Positions 8,191 to 16,232 of a stretch of DNA of 64,000 nucleotides are shown here, in pieces. This DNA is from Mucilaginibacter boryungensis. Lineage in GTDB: Bacteria; Bacteroidota; Bacteroidia; Sphingobacteriales; Sphingobacteriaceae. The notes beneath the pieces were generated by a model, which saw nothing but the letters and a program-made list of their open reading frames with translations, searched no databases and was not told the DNA's origin. Position 1 is the first letter of the stretch. Each line of letters opens with the position of its first letter. Made by a program: the position numbers and the translations under genes. Location of the stretch: positions 992,001-1,056,000 of the forward strand of contig NZ_JADFFM010000002.1 in assembly GCF_015221995.1 (NCBI RefSeq), in the 5' to 3' direction.

Positions 8191-9475
8191 GGGTGCTCGG
8201 GTTATCTGTTAATAGGAGATAGTCCTGGGGCCGCTGCTCTTCGACAAGTTCAAGCCCATATTTTGCAAAGCCTTTTTTTAATACTTCAATATCGCGCAGG
8301 TCGCCCTCGATGTCCAGGTCGATGGGGTGGTCAAGATGGGTTTCATTAATGAAGATGTCCATTTGGTTGTAATGTTCCAATGCGTCCATGACCCTGGAGA
8401 TAGGGCTATTCGTCATTTTAATCCAATAATTGCTCATTTCAAACTGAGGGTCGCCTTCAGACTTTTTCGCATTTCGGTTAATCAGCACATAGCATTTTGT
8501 TGGCTTGGAAATGACCGTTCCATAAAAGCCAAAGTACCGCTCCATATCCTGCCTCATGATCTCATAAATATGTGTTGCTTTGCTTTCTGGAACTATGAGC
8601 TCATAACAGAATAAATCTGTGGTATCCTTCCAGTCCGGATTAATCTTATATACTGTCGTATCTTTTATCTGATAGATCGTTCGTGAAGACGGGAATCCAT
8701 ATGGGCGTTCGGGGCTGCTATAGGCGATTCTGTAAAGTGCATCCACCGGGCAATTACACGCCATTACCCGCCTGCCCTTATAGCGGCTTTTTGACATAGG
8801 CGTGGAATAACGTGAAATCTGGCCCGAATAATACCCGGTAATGATGGAATGATATTGCAGGATATTTGCATTGCCGTTATTGCCGCTGAGCAGCGGGAGG
8901 TTATAGTCATAGGGTTGCTCTGCTACATTGGGCTTGGTTTCAATATTTATCTTGTCATTTTTTATGAATGAACTGATATTTTCGGTTGTTAACGCTTCGT
9001 GGTCTGTAACAGCGCAAATAACACCTTCCTTATTTATCCAGACATAATTGGGCACGGATTGTACGCCGAACGACTTAAACAGGTCTGTATTCTTTAGCTC
9101 ACAGGGAAGATCAATTGGGCTGATTTTTTGCATACGCGAGAAAAAAGCCTCAGCCCTTTCCTCAGTTTCCTGGTTAACTAAAATGATCTGAAGTGAGTTG
9201 CCAAATTGCTTTTGTATTCGTACCATCTTTGGCAGCATGGCCACACATGGCTGGCACCAGGTAGCCCAAAAGTCTAGTATTACCGGCTTCCCTTTAAAAT
9301 CCGAAAAGCTGGTCTCCGTACGCTTATAATTGATAAGGTGTTTGAAATTGATCGCCATCGCCTGTTTGCCGATGGTATAATACCCTGTATCGTTTTTTGC
9401 CCTTGATCGGGCCTGGGTAAAAAGGCCGATGCCCAATAATACAGCCAGTAAAAAATATTTTTTTGTTGCGTTCAT
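8180..9475 (-). CDS. TlpA-like thioredoxin fused to a DUF3738-like domain
   Basis: Start chosen at ATG 9475 because the next residues form a clean signal peptide (KKYFLLAVLLGIGLFTQA); an upstream ATG at 9511 adds a non-signal-like stretch. The protein has 431 residues. Residues about 40-180 are a TlpA/AhpC-type thioredoxin fold with active site WCQPC (C74, C77) and the cis-Pro loop VQSVPNYVWI. Residues about 200-430 resemble the DUF3738/TIGR03435 domain (motif MERYFGFYGT, then a VLI strand). It should be a periplasmic thiol:disulfide reductase fed by the DsbD encoded upstream. The DUF3738 role is unknown. The end overlaps the FecR start. Confidence 0.85.
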   Translation of the reverse strand: MNATKKYFLLAVLLGIGLFTQARSRAKNDTGYYTIGKQAMAINFKHLINYKRTETSFSDFKGKPVILDFWATWCQPCVAMLPKMVRIQKQFGNSLQIILVNQETEERAEAFFSRMQKISPIDLPCELKNTDLFKSFGVQSVPNYVWINKEGVICAVTDHEALTTENISSFIKNDKINIETKPNVAEQPYDYNLPLLSGNNGNANILQYHSIITGYYSGQISRYSTPMSKSRYKGRRVMACNCPVDALYRIAYSSPERPYGFPSSRTIYQIKDTTVYKINPDWKDTTDLFCYELIVPESKATHIYEIMRQDMERYFGFYGTVISKPTKCYVLINRNAKKSEGDPQFEMSNYWIKMTNSPISRVMDALEHYNQMDIFINETHLDHPIDLDIEGDLRDIEVLKKGFAKYGLELVEEQRPQDYLLLTDNPSTHGR

Positions 9476-9529
9476 ACTTACCAATACGACACGCCATTTA
9501 TTTAGTACCAAATGAACATTAAAAAATAA

Positions 9530-9547
9530 AGGCAGCGGATGCTGCCT
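9530..9547 (-). terminator. Intra-operon hairpin with T tract (minus strand)
   Basis: On the minus strand AGGCAGC pairs with GCTGCCT across a 4-nt loop and is followed by TTATTTTTTAATG. It lies between the dsbD stop and the thioredoxin start, so it may attenuate transcription and split the operon into sigma-PLP-DsbD and TlpA-FecR-SusCD segments. Confidence 0.5.
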
Positions 9548-9598
9548 GTTACCATTAACTACTTATTATAAATTGCCTCGCGCAATATCTTTTAGCCT

Positions 9599-11035
9599 CT
9601 ACGGCTTAAATACATCAATTCCCTTTTTCAAAAACCTGCTGAAACTTGATACGTCGTAATCCGAGCCGCTTGGTGCTGTCAGCAGCTGCCCGGTGTCATC
9701 GAGTATAGTGTAGTACGGTTGGCTATTGGCGTTGAATTTTGATGCCTGAAGGTCTGACCATTTCTGCCCCAGCGTTTCAATATGCTTATGGCTAAACCTA
9801 GAAGTATATTGTTCCCCGGCAGACAAGGGTGTTTTATCATCTACATATAATTGCACCAACACAAATTTTTCATTCAGATAAGCGAATACCTGCTTATCCG
9901 GCCACACCGTTTCTTCCATTTTACGGCAATTGACGCAGGCGTGCCCTGTGAAATCAATTAATAATGGCTTCTGACATTTTTTAGCATATGCCAATCCTTC
10001 ATCATATTCGAAGAATGCATCAAGTCCAAGCGGCGCCTTAAATAATTGTTCATACTTCTTTGGCGACCGGACGGTACCGCTTTTGACCCGTGATACTGAA
10101 TTGATAGCTAAATTAAAATCCTGGCTGGATGGCGGTGGCAGGAACGCGGCAATTGATTTTAGTGGTGCACCCCACAAGCCCGGTATCATGTAAAGTGTAA
10201 AAGAAAAAACAACAATTGACAGAAGCAACCTCGGTACCGAAATTGTCTTTGTTTCTTCATCATATGCAAAGCGCAGTTTGCCCAATAGATAAAATCCCAA
10301 TAATGCAGCGATTGTAATCCAAAGCACAAGGAATACCTCGCGGTCAAGCAAATTGTAATGATAGCTAAGATCAACATTTGACAGGAACTTTAGGGAAAGC
10401 GCTAATTCAAGAAACCCAAGGATGACCTTGAAGTTTACGAGCCATTTACCGGATCTCGGTAAAGCGTTCAGCGCGTTTGGCGCTAATGCGAAAATTGTAA
10501 AGGGCAGGGCCAATGCCAGCGAAAAGCCAAACATGCCGATTGCAGGCGCAAGGAGTCTGCCATTAGCCGCGGCCTGCACCAACAATGTTCCGACAATAGG
10601 GCCTGTACAGGAAAAAGAAACCAGGGCCAATGTTGCCGCCATGAAAAACAGACCGGCGATCCCTGCCTGGTCGCCCATGCGATCAACTCTGTTAACCCAT
10701 TTCGAAGGTAAATTGATGTCAAATCCGCCGAACAGGGAAATGGCAAAAGCCAGTAAAATAATAAAGAACAGGAAATTGAAAATACCATTCGTTGAAAGGC
10801 TGTTCAGTGCATCAGCACCAAACAACACAGTGACGGCAAGACCAAGAAGCACATATATGACAATAATACTAAGGCCATAAAGCATTGCCTTGTTTACCGC
10901 TTTACTCCTGTTTGTCGTTGTTTTAGTGAAGTAACTGACGGTTAAGGGCAGCATAGGAAAGATACAGGGCATAAGCGTAGCGGCAAAGCCGCCAGCCATT
11001 CCCGAAAGGAAGATTGCAAATAGCGATAATGACAT
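9599..11035 (-). CDS. dsbD: DsbD-type thiol:disulfide interchange protein, without the N-terminal periplasmic domain
   Basis: A 478-residue protein that starts directly with the membrane domain: the first segment has the DsbD signature MPCIFPMLPLTVSYFTK (C24), and the partner cysteine is in VSFSCTGPIVGT. Eight or so transmembrane helices are followed by a periplasmic thioredoxin domain with active site ACVNCRK near residue 367-370. DsbD carries electrons from cytoplasmic thioredoxin to periplasmic acceptors. The alpha domain of E. coli DsbD is absent, a common Bacteroidota form. The likely acceptor is the thioredoxin/TlpA protein encoded next in the operon. Confidence 0.92.
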   Translation of the reverse strand: MSLSLFAIFLSGMAGGFAATLMPCIFPMLPLTVSYFTKTTTNRSKAVNKAMLYGLSIIVIYVLLGLAVTVLFGADALNSLSTNGIFNFLFFIILLAFAISLFGGFDINLPSKWVNRVDRMGDQAGIAGLFFMAATLALVSFSCTGPIVGTLLVQAAANGRLLAPAIGMFGFSLALALPFTIFALAPNALNALPRSGKWLVNFKVILGFLELALSLKFLSNVDLSYHYNLLDREVFLVLWITIAALLGFYLLGKLRFAYDEETKTISVPRLLLSIVVFSFTLYMIPGLWGAPLKSIAAFLPPPSSQDFNLAINSVSRVKSGTVRSPKKYEQLFKAPLGLDAFFEYDEGLAYAKKCQKPLLIDFTGHACVNCRKMEETVWPDKQVFAYLNEKFVLVQLYVDDKTPLSAGEQYTSRFSHKHIETLGQKWSDLQASKFNANSQPYYTILDDTGQLLTAPSGSDYDVSSFSRFLKKGIDVFKP

Positions 11036-11048
11036 AATGATTAATTTA

Positions 11049-12116
11049 TTAATTGGATACGCTTTTCTGAATATGATTTTTATTGAGTGGCTGGTACCCT
11101 ATAAAATCAACGTAGGGTGAAATATAGTTTTCCCGCTCAGGTTCTTTTTTCACGAGATCTGTACTCAGATATTTTTTATTGCAATCAGGGAAAACAGTCA
11201 CGACACAGGCTTCTTTCCCTAAAAGCTCCTTCATCTTTATCGCTCCGATGACATTCGCTCCTGATGATATGCCCACTGCCAGCCCTAACTGGGAGGCAAG
11301 TTTTTGGGCCATAAGAATCGCATCGCCGTCACTGACCTGTACTACCTGATCGAGGTACTTAAAATCAACGATCGGTGGGACAAACTCATCGGAAATTCCC
11401 TGTATCCTGTGACTGCCGGTTTTATAGCCGGTACTAAGCGTCGGGCTTTCTGCCGGCTCCAGCGCAAAAACCTGCGCATACCGGTTTTGCTTTTTCAAAT
11501 AGCGTCCTATCCCCATAATTGTCCCACCGGTACCAACCCCGGCGATAAACGCGTCCGGCTGCATTTTATATCGTTGCAGTTGCTCCCAGATTTCAGGGCC
11601 GGTTGTTTTTTCATGAGCTTCCGTATTTAGTTCATTTTCAAATTGGCGGGGAAGAAAAATACCGGCCTGACTTTGGGCGATAAGTTCCGCCTTCCGAATG
11701 CTCCCAAGAAAACCTCCCTGTTCTTTGCTTACCAGCGTAATTTCGGCACCCAGACTTTTTACAATGTCAATCCGTTCCTGGCTTAGCCAATCGGGCATGA
11801 TGATCTGCACTTTATGGCCTAAAGCTTTTCCAAGAGCGGCGAAAGAAATGCCTGTGTTGCCGCTTGTCGCCTCGATAATCTTATACCCCGGCAGTAATTC
11901 ACCTTTCTTATAAGCGTGTTGCAGAATGAATAGGGCGATTCGGTCTTTTATGCTGCCCGTCAGATTATATTGTTCGCACTTTACAAAGATGAAGCTTGTT
12001 TTGCCGTTGTAGCGATAGCATAACTTGAGCATTGGCGTATGGCCGATCAAATGCCATAAATCAGCAAACCTGTCATCAAAGATCAGTGTATTACATGCAG
12101 CAGTAATTGGAAGCAT
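11049..12116 (-). CDS. PLP-dependent cysteine synthase / cystathionine beta-synthase family enzyme
   Basis: A 355-residue fold-type II PLP enzyme. It shows the PLP lysine in NLTGSIKDR (K57), the substrate loop TSGNTGI, the phosphate-binding loop GVGTGGTI and the C-terminal GISSGAN. Family members make cysteine from O-acetylserine and sulfide, make cystathionine, or run in reverse to release sulfide. Location is cytoplasmic, since no signal is seen. It lies 14 bp upstream of dsbD and 72 bp downstream of the sigma gene. In this context it may use sulfur released from an imported compound or make thiol for export; both are inference. It is longer than CysK by about 40 residues at the C-terminus, as in the CBS-like group. 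Confidence 0.88.
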   Translation of the reverse strand: MLPITAACNTLIFDDRFADLWHLIGHTPMLKLCYRYNGKTSFIFVKCEQYNLTGSIKDRIALFILQHAYKKGELLPGYKIIEATSGNTGISFAALGKALGHKVQIIMPDWLSQERIDIVKSLGAEITLVSKEQGGFLGSIRKAELIAQSQAGIFLPRQFENELNTEAHEKTTGPEIWEQLQRYKMQPDAFIAGVGTGGTIMGIGRYLKKQNRYAQVFALEPAESPTLSTGYKTGSHRIQGISDEFVPPIVDFKYLDQVVQVSDGDAILMAQKLASQLGLAVGISSGANVIGAIKMKELLGKEACVVTVFPDCNKKYLSTDLVKKEPERENYISPYVDFIGYQPLNKNHIQKSVSN

Positions 12117-12187
12117 TATTGGTTATCTAAATGGATATGTAACCAATACGACGTTCCAGGAATAAAGTACTAAGCCGCTTTTAGAAT

Positions 12188-12796
12188 TTAATGTTTATAG
12201 AGCAAATCGAATAGCTGTAAATATGGGATCAGTAGCAGCAATTGGAATTTGTCATTAGGTAACCGTTGCTTTAACATAGCAAGACCGCGTCCCTTTTGAT
12301 TTTTCACTGTTTGTACCGATAGATTTAATTCATCTGCAATTTCCTGATTGCTCTTTCCATCAAGATAGCTCATCGTAATTATCTTGCTGCACTGAGGTGA
12401 CAGACTTTCAATAGCATGATAAACCTCAGAAATTATTTCTGCGCGAATAATCTCATTGAGGTAGGCATCCTCACTATAGCCGCGCTCTTCAGCAAAGAAC
12501 GTATTACGCATGTCGGACCGTTCAGATACCTTCAAAAAGTCAAGGCAAGCATTTTTTGCAGAGCGGTACAGGTACGCTTTAAGATGTTGCTCCGTTTCAA
12601 ACTGCAATTGCTTGTTCCACAATTTTACAAAGAGTTCCTCAATTACATCTTCAGCATCGTCGTGGCTACCAGTAATCCGTTCTGCAAAAAAGCAAAGGGA
12701 TGGATAAAACTTTCTGAAGATAATTTCAAAGGAATTGGGATCAACCATATTCAAATATGGAGTCAAATCATTTGACGATGAACCCCCGGTACGCAT
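12188..12796 (-). CDS. ECF-type RNA polymerase sigma factor (sigma-70 family, Bacteroidota FecI-like)
   Basis: A 202-residue protein with sigma region 2 at about 25-90 (FEIIFRKFYPSLCFFAERI, then DAEDVIEELFVKLW) and region 4 at about 130-185 with its helix-turn-helix (SYLDGKSNQEIADELNLS). The first gene of the operon. With FecR and the STN-bearing SusC it completes a three-part cell-surface signalling circuit. ATG 12796 and ATG 12748 are both possible starts; the conserved fold begins after the second. A hydrophobic C-terminal tail (LLLLIPYLQLFDLL) is common in Bacteroidota members. Confidence 0.93.
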   Translation of the reverse strand: MRTGGSSSNDLTPYLNMVDPNSFEIIFRKFYPSLCFFAERITGSHDDAEDVIEELFVKLWNKQLQFETEQHLKAYLYRSAKNACLDFLKVSERSDMRNTFFAEERGYSEDAYLNEIIRAEIISEVYHAIESLSPQCSKIITMSYLDGKSNQEIADELNLSVQTVKNQKGRGLAMLKQRLPNDKFQLLLLIPYLQLFDLLYKH

Positions 12797-12938
12797 ATAC
12801 GCTAAAAAATCACAGCTAAATTGGAAAATTAATTTATGTAAAATTAATATTTTGAAAATATAACTGTGAATATTCTTAGCATTAAGAATGAAATTCTGAT
12901 TTTAAAATCTTGCGTTGAAGAAATTTTTTGCGAGCAGA

Positions 12939-13310
12939 TTAAGAATAATCCACTTCAAAAACTAAAGTTCCCTTAGCAGCAAATCCTGTTGTATTTGAGA
13001 AATCACATTCAAGCCCGGTACCAATCGTCTTGACCAGTTTACCGGAGCCCGTTCCTTTCTTTGCCAGGGATATGCCGAGCCTGTTCTCAACAGCGAAGCC
13101 CGTGACCTGCGCAGTATATTGAATCCATCTTGGATCGGCGCTATTCAAAAATGCCTGCTGTCCATTGTCAAGTGTGAAATTATCATTCACCCAGCTCACT
13201 AAATTGGACCGTATAAGGTTTGCCTGTGTTAATAGATCAGCATTTGATAGTTGGTAAAGTTCAGCCTGTTTGGCGCTGACACCGGTGGAGTCGAAAGGTT
13301 GTTTTGGCAT
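12939..13310 (-). CDS. Hypothetical small protein, soluble
   Basis: A 123-residue protein with no signal peptide or membrane segment. It looks like a helical N-terminal half (AKQAELYQLSNADLLTQANL) followed by a beta-rich half ending in FEVDYS. I do not recognise a named domain. It has its own likely promoter (13330-13360) and is divergent from the LytTR gene. It is separated by 140 bp from the sigma gene on the same strand, so it may be a separate unit. Confidence 0.6.
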   Translation of the reverse strand: MPKQPFDSTGVSAKQAELYQLSNADLLTQANLIRSNLVSWVNDNFTLDNGQQAFLNSADPRWIQYTAQVTGFAVENRLGISLAKKGTGSGKLVKTIGTGLECDFSNTTGFAAKGTLVFEVDYS

Positions 13311-13329
13311 GGTTCATAAGTTTGATTTT

Positions 13330-13360
13330 CAATTATAATTAATTATAAATTAAATCCAAA
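13330..13360 (-). promoter_or_regulatory. Putative Bacteroidota promoter for the 12939-13310 gene
   Basis: On the minus strand TTTG (13360-13357), a 19-nt spacer, then TATAATTG (13337-13330) match the Bacteroidota -33 TTTG / -7 TAnnTTTG consensus with one mismatch, ending 19 nt before the start codon. Confidence 0.4.
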
Positions 13361-13409
13361 CCAATTTGCAGCAAATTCGTTTATTCAATCGTCATTTAAA
13401 CCTTTAAGC

Positions 13410-14258
13410 GTGCCGTCAACATCCAGATATCATGATCTGTATTTCAGGATAATCCTTTCCGTCGTTGCCGCTCATTTTATTGTTGTATTTGGTGAGAAAG
13501 ACAGTATTTTTCAACTGCTGCTTACCTGGGATTACTACCGCTCGGTTTTACTAAGCGCAGTAATTGCATTTATCCTTATCAGTATCGTCCACCTGATAAC
13601 TGTTAGACTCGATATCCATTATGACTGGAATGCGCATACAGTAAAGAGAATAGCGCTGCAATTCCTATTGGGCGTCATGCTGCCCGGCGTCGTTGCATTT
13701 GTGCTCGCGACAATCTACTTCCGGATTTATGACATCGATATTTTTGTGACCCGTTACCTGCAATATGATTTCCCTGTGATCCTGGGAATGATCCTTTTTT
13801 TTAACGTCTATTATCTGACTTTCTATTATTACCTGCAGATGCGTAAGGCGCAGGAATTGTCTGTTACAGAAAAATACCGCATTAATCAGCTAACTGAATC
13901 AAAAAACACCGAAGTCATAGTTGCTTCCAGGGGAACAAAGAATATACCGATATCAGTATCCAATATCAGCTACATCTTCCATGAGGAGGATTACAATTTC
14001 ATCCGGACATTTGAAAAAGAAGACTTTTTAATTGCTGCAAGTCTCGATGCCATACAGGAGCAATTATCACCCGGAAAATTTTTTCGCGCTAACCGCCAGA
14101 TGTTGGTCAACATCGAGGCCTGCGAACACTTTGAAAATATCGAACATCAAAAAATACAGTTGCAATTGCGGCCTAAACACAATCAGCCGGTGATTATTAG
14201 CCAGAAACGTGCAAAAGAGTTCCGTGACTGGATTAAACGAAAATCAGTCTCTAATTAA
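13410..14258 (+). CDS. Membrane-anchored LytTR-type transcriptional regulator
   Basis: A 282-residue protein read from a GTG start at 13410. Residues about 10-145 contain four hydrophobic segments, and residues about 168-275 form a LytTR DNA-binding domain (ISYIFHEEDYNFIRTFEK, then GKFFRANRQMLVNI). There is no receiver domain, so it belongs to the membrane-LytTR class, which often controls nearby genes. The 21-bp repeats at 40-81 have the spacing LytTR dimers like, but this is unproven. Its stop overlaps the convergent 14255-14815 gene by 4 bp. Confidence 0.88.
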   Translation: MPSTSRYHDLYFRIILSVVAAHFIVVFGEKDSIFQLLLTWDYYRSVLLSAVIAFILISIVHLITVRLDIHYDWNAHTVKRIALQFLLGVMLPGVVAFVLATIYFRIYDIDIFVTRYLQYDFPVILGMILFFNVYYLTFYYYLQMRKAQELSVTEKYRINQLTESKNTEVIVASRGTKNIPISVSNISYIFHEEDYNFIRTFEKEDFLIAASLDAIQEQLSPGKFFRANRQMLVNIEACEHFENIEHQKIQLQLRPKHNQPVIISQKRAKEFRDWIKRKSVSN

Positions 14259-14815
14259 GACATTTGTAAAATATAGTCTTTGATCTCATTGGTGACTAAA
14301 CTGCTGAAAATCTCCCGTCCATTTTCTGCCAGGACGGTGCAGGTGAGCCATTCCCTTCCCATTTCAATGATGATAAATTCCTGCTCCTCTACAATATCAT
14401 CGCTATTTTCAAGAAAGCCGATCCTTTGTTTGTAAACGACCTGGTAGGCATTCAGCTTATCGGAGAACCTGAACTTACCGTGCGCATTATCGAGTGAGAA
14501 TCGCTGCCATCGGCGCATTTTGTCTGCTCTTGAAAAGAAAGTAGCCTGTTGTACTATTACGTCCGTAATACTCTCGCTTATTATATCTTCCTCCGGAATA
14601 AAAACCTCATTTATGTAGCTGCCTGTTTGCCATTGCTTATCGCATTTTTTAATGAAGAACATGATTGGTGTTTCGTTGGCTGCTTCCCCATCAGTAAGAT
14701 AGACACGGTACCTCACCGCGATCTCTTCCTTTTGGGGGTCAATCGTGTAAATGAAACTGATTTGCCTTTTAAGCAGGCTAATGGATTGTAAGCCCGAATC
14801 TGCTGTATCATTCAT
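14255..14815 (-). CDS. Hypothetical protein
   Basis: A 186-residue soluble protein, mixed alpha/beta, no signal peptide. I do not recognise the family. It ends tail-to-tail with the LytTR gene (4-bp overlap) and its start faces the 300-bp region upstream of the conjugation genes. No motif suggests a function. Confidence 0.55.
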   Translation of the reverse strand: MNDTADSGLQSISLLKRQISFIYTIDPQKEEIAVRYRVYLTDGEAANETPIMFFIKKCDKQWQTGSYINEVFIPEEDIISESITDVIVQQATFFSRADKMRRWQRFSLDNAHGKFRFSDKLNAYQVVYKQRIGFLENSDDIVEEQEFIIIEMGREWLTCTVLAENGREIFSSLVTNEIKDYILQMS

Positions 14816-14930
14816 GAGATAAAATTACCGGGTTACCACAAACTTTGAGGAGGGTATTTTACACGCCTCGCTCAAATTAATACTCAGCCTCACTTATAGG
14901 AATATGATTGGGGCGATTACTGAACCAAAT

Positions 14931-14942
14931 TCCGTATACGGA
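14931..14942. repeat. 12-bp palindrome, copy 1 (core CCGTATACGG)
   Basis: The sequence TCCGTATACGGA is a perfect palindrome. The same 10-bp core recurs at 15028-15039. Candidate regulator-binding site for the tra operon. Confidence 0.6.
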
Positions 14943-15027
14943 TATACTCTGTTTTCCATCCATTTTTCAGTCAAATTATACAGCGCCCGTCTTCAAGAAC
15001 CGCCAATTCAGGCTTAAAAAAAATATC

Positions 15028-15039
15028 ACCGTATACGGT
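15028..15039. repeat. 12-bp palindrome, copy 2 (core CCGTATACGG)
   Basis: The sequence ACCGTATACGGT is a perfect palindrome about 80 bp before the first tra-region start codon. It shares its 10-bp core with 14931-14942. Confidence 0.6.
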
Positions 15040-15118
15040 CAGCGGTGTGAAAACAGCTTTTCAAATGAGGGCACCTTTGCTATGTAAGAATTGGTGAAAA
15101 CATTAAAGGAAAACTGAC

Positions 15119-15562
15119 ATGATAAGCAAAATTACCTGGAGTGAATATTGGATTGCCGTAGTGCTGTGCCTGATTGCATACTACTTAATTGTACTGCTTA
15201 AATACTACGGGCCACAAGTTAAGGAATTCATTTTTAAGCAGGCTAACAATGGAAGCTCTTCATCACTGTATGATGACAGCGAAGCCGACATCAATGAGCT
15301 GGAAGATGTGGTACGGGACCTGCGATATGCCATATTCGAACGTGCCGCTATGCCCCTGGACAAGACAGTTATCCTAAAGCAATTGAAACAACGATTATCC
15401 GGTTACCAGGGGCTTAGAAAGCCCGCATTCCGCGTCGCCTTGAACAATCAAATTATACTGCAAGCGAAAGAGCTTAGCGGGCTGAGCATCAGTGCCGCGG
15501 AATTGAATAGTACCTGGGACATCGAAGAATATACCGGCAGGGACAGTGTGGTGGATGAGTGA
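15119..15562 (+). CDS. ICE-borne membrane-anchored hypothetical protein
   Basis: A 147-residue protein with one N-terminal transmembrane helix (about residues 9-29) and a cytoplasmic, charged, helical remainder. It is the first gene of the conjugation block and is placed just upstream of traE, where Bacteroidota ICEs often carry small, poorly conserved membrane proteins. No recognised domain. Confidence 0.65.
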   Translation: MISKITWSEYWIAVVLCLIAYYLIVLLKYYGPQVKEFIFKQANNGSSSSLYDDSEADINELEDVVRDLRYAIFERAAMPLDKTVILKQLKQRLSGYQGLRKPAFRVALNNQIILQAKELSGLSISAAELNSTWDIEEYTGRDSVVDE

Positions 15563-15639
15563 TAAGCCGGGTATTGCCCCCTTTCAACCTTGAGCGGTTG
15601 GCTGACAGATGAATGGAAGAAGGGAACGGAAGGTGGCAG

Positions 15640-15678
15640 CTTTCAGCCTCCCTGCCAATGGCAGGGAGGGCCTGAAAG
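15640..15678 (+). promoter_or_regulatory. Strong hairpin upstream of traE
   Basis: CTTTCAG (15640-15646) pairs with CTGAAAG (15672-15678), and CCTCCCTGCC (15647-15656) pairs with GGCAGGGAGG (15660-15669). That gives 17 bp with a 3-nt loop and a 2-nt bulge. There is no T tract, so it is more likely an mRNA stability or processing element than a terminator. Its position argues for the traE start at 15708. Confidence 0.5.
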
Positions 15679-15707
15679 AATTTAATGATCAAACAATATC
15701 GTGTCGT

Positions 15708-16061
15708 ATGAAAAAGAAGAGAACAAATTGGAGCAACAAGCCAGAAGGCAGAGAATTATTAACAGGAAAAACAGTGTTGTTGACGTCTGTGCTGCTGTTT
15801 TATATCAGCATGCAGGCTATTGCACAGGACGGAAGTGCCGGTATCAACGCCGCTACCACTCAGGTGAAAAGCTACTTTAGCGCTGGCACCAGCCTGATGT
15901 ATGCCATCGGCGCGATAGTAGGACTAGTCGGAGCGGTGAAAGTATATAACAAATGGAACCATGGAGAGCCGGATACAGGTAAAGTCGCAGCGGCATGGTT
16001 TGGCAGTTGCGTATTCCTCGTGATCGTGGCCACAGTACTGAAAAGTTTCTTTGGGGTTTAA
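15708..16061 (+). CDS. traE: Conjugative transposon protein TraE (DUF4134)
   Basis: Start ATG 15708 gives 117 residues beginning MKKKRTNW. An earlier in-frame ATG at 15609 would translate the hairpin at 15640-15678 and is less likely. A cleavable signal or first membrane segment ends near AIAQDG; two further membrane helices follow (MYAIGAIVGLVGAVKVYNKW and WFGSCVFLVIVATVLKSF), the DUF4134 pattern. TraE is a small inner-membrane subunit of the Bacteroidota conjugation machine, VirB2/VirB3-like in size. Confidence 0.88.
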   Translation: MKKKRTNWSNKPEGRELLTGKTVLLTSVLLFYISMQAIAQDGSAGINAATTQVKSYFSAGTSLMYAIGAIVGLVGAVKVYNKWNHGEPDTGKVAAAWFGSCVFLVIVATVLKSFFGV

Positions 16062-16076
16062 CTAAAGAAAGAAAGC

Positions 16077-16232
16077 ATGAAAGTTACGTGCCTGATCATA
16101 TTAGGTGGACTGCGAATGGTCTTTGCATTTCTGATCGTCTTGTTGGCCATCCTGTCGGTTCTTATCAGCTATCTGATCGTCTTGCCTATTTACCCATTCA
16201 TAAAAACTAAACGAAAATGCTGGAACAAATAA
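16077..16232 (+). CDS. Small single-helix membrane protein
   Basis: ATG 16077 opens a 51-codon frame ending at TAA 16230-16232. The product is almost entirely one or two hydrophobic helices (MVFAFLIVLLAILSVL) with a basic tail (KTKRK). It starts 15 bp after traE and its last codons overlap the start of the next gene (16217), typical of operon packing. No family is recognised; the reading is supported by position and hydrophobicity only. Confidence 0.5.
   Translation: MKVTCLIILGGLRMVFAFLIVLLAILSVLISYLIVLPIYPFIKTKRKCWNK

Larger units (their letters stand above)
14816..15118. promoter_or_regulatory. Control region upstream of the conjugation operon
   Basis: A 303-bp gene-free stretch between the divergent 14255-14815 gene and the first conjugation gene. 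The clearest content is two 12-bp perfect palindromes sharing the core CCGTATACGG, at 14931-14942 and 15028-15039, starting 97 bp apart. No exact TAnnTTTG box was found. It probably holds the tra promoter and an operator. Confidence 0.5.

Noticed and set aside
10422..10880. Long open frame on the + strand inside dsbD
   Set aside because: It is antisense to a clearly conserved DsbD membrane domain and has no recognisable features.
15609..15707. Upstream traE start at 15609
   Set aside because: It would translate a strong hairpin, and the added residues do not look like a TraE N-terminus.
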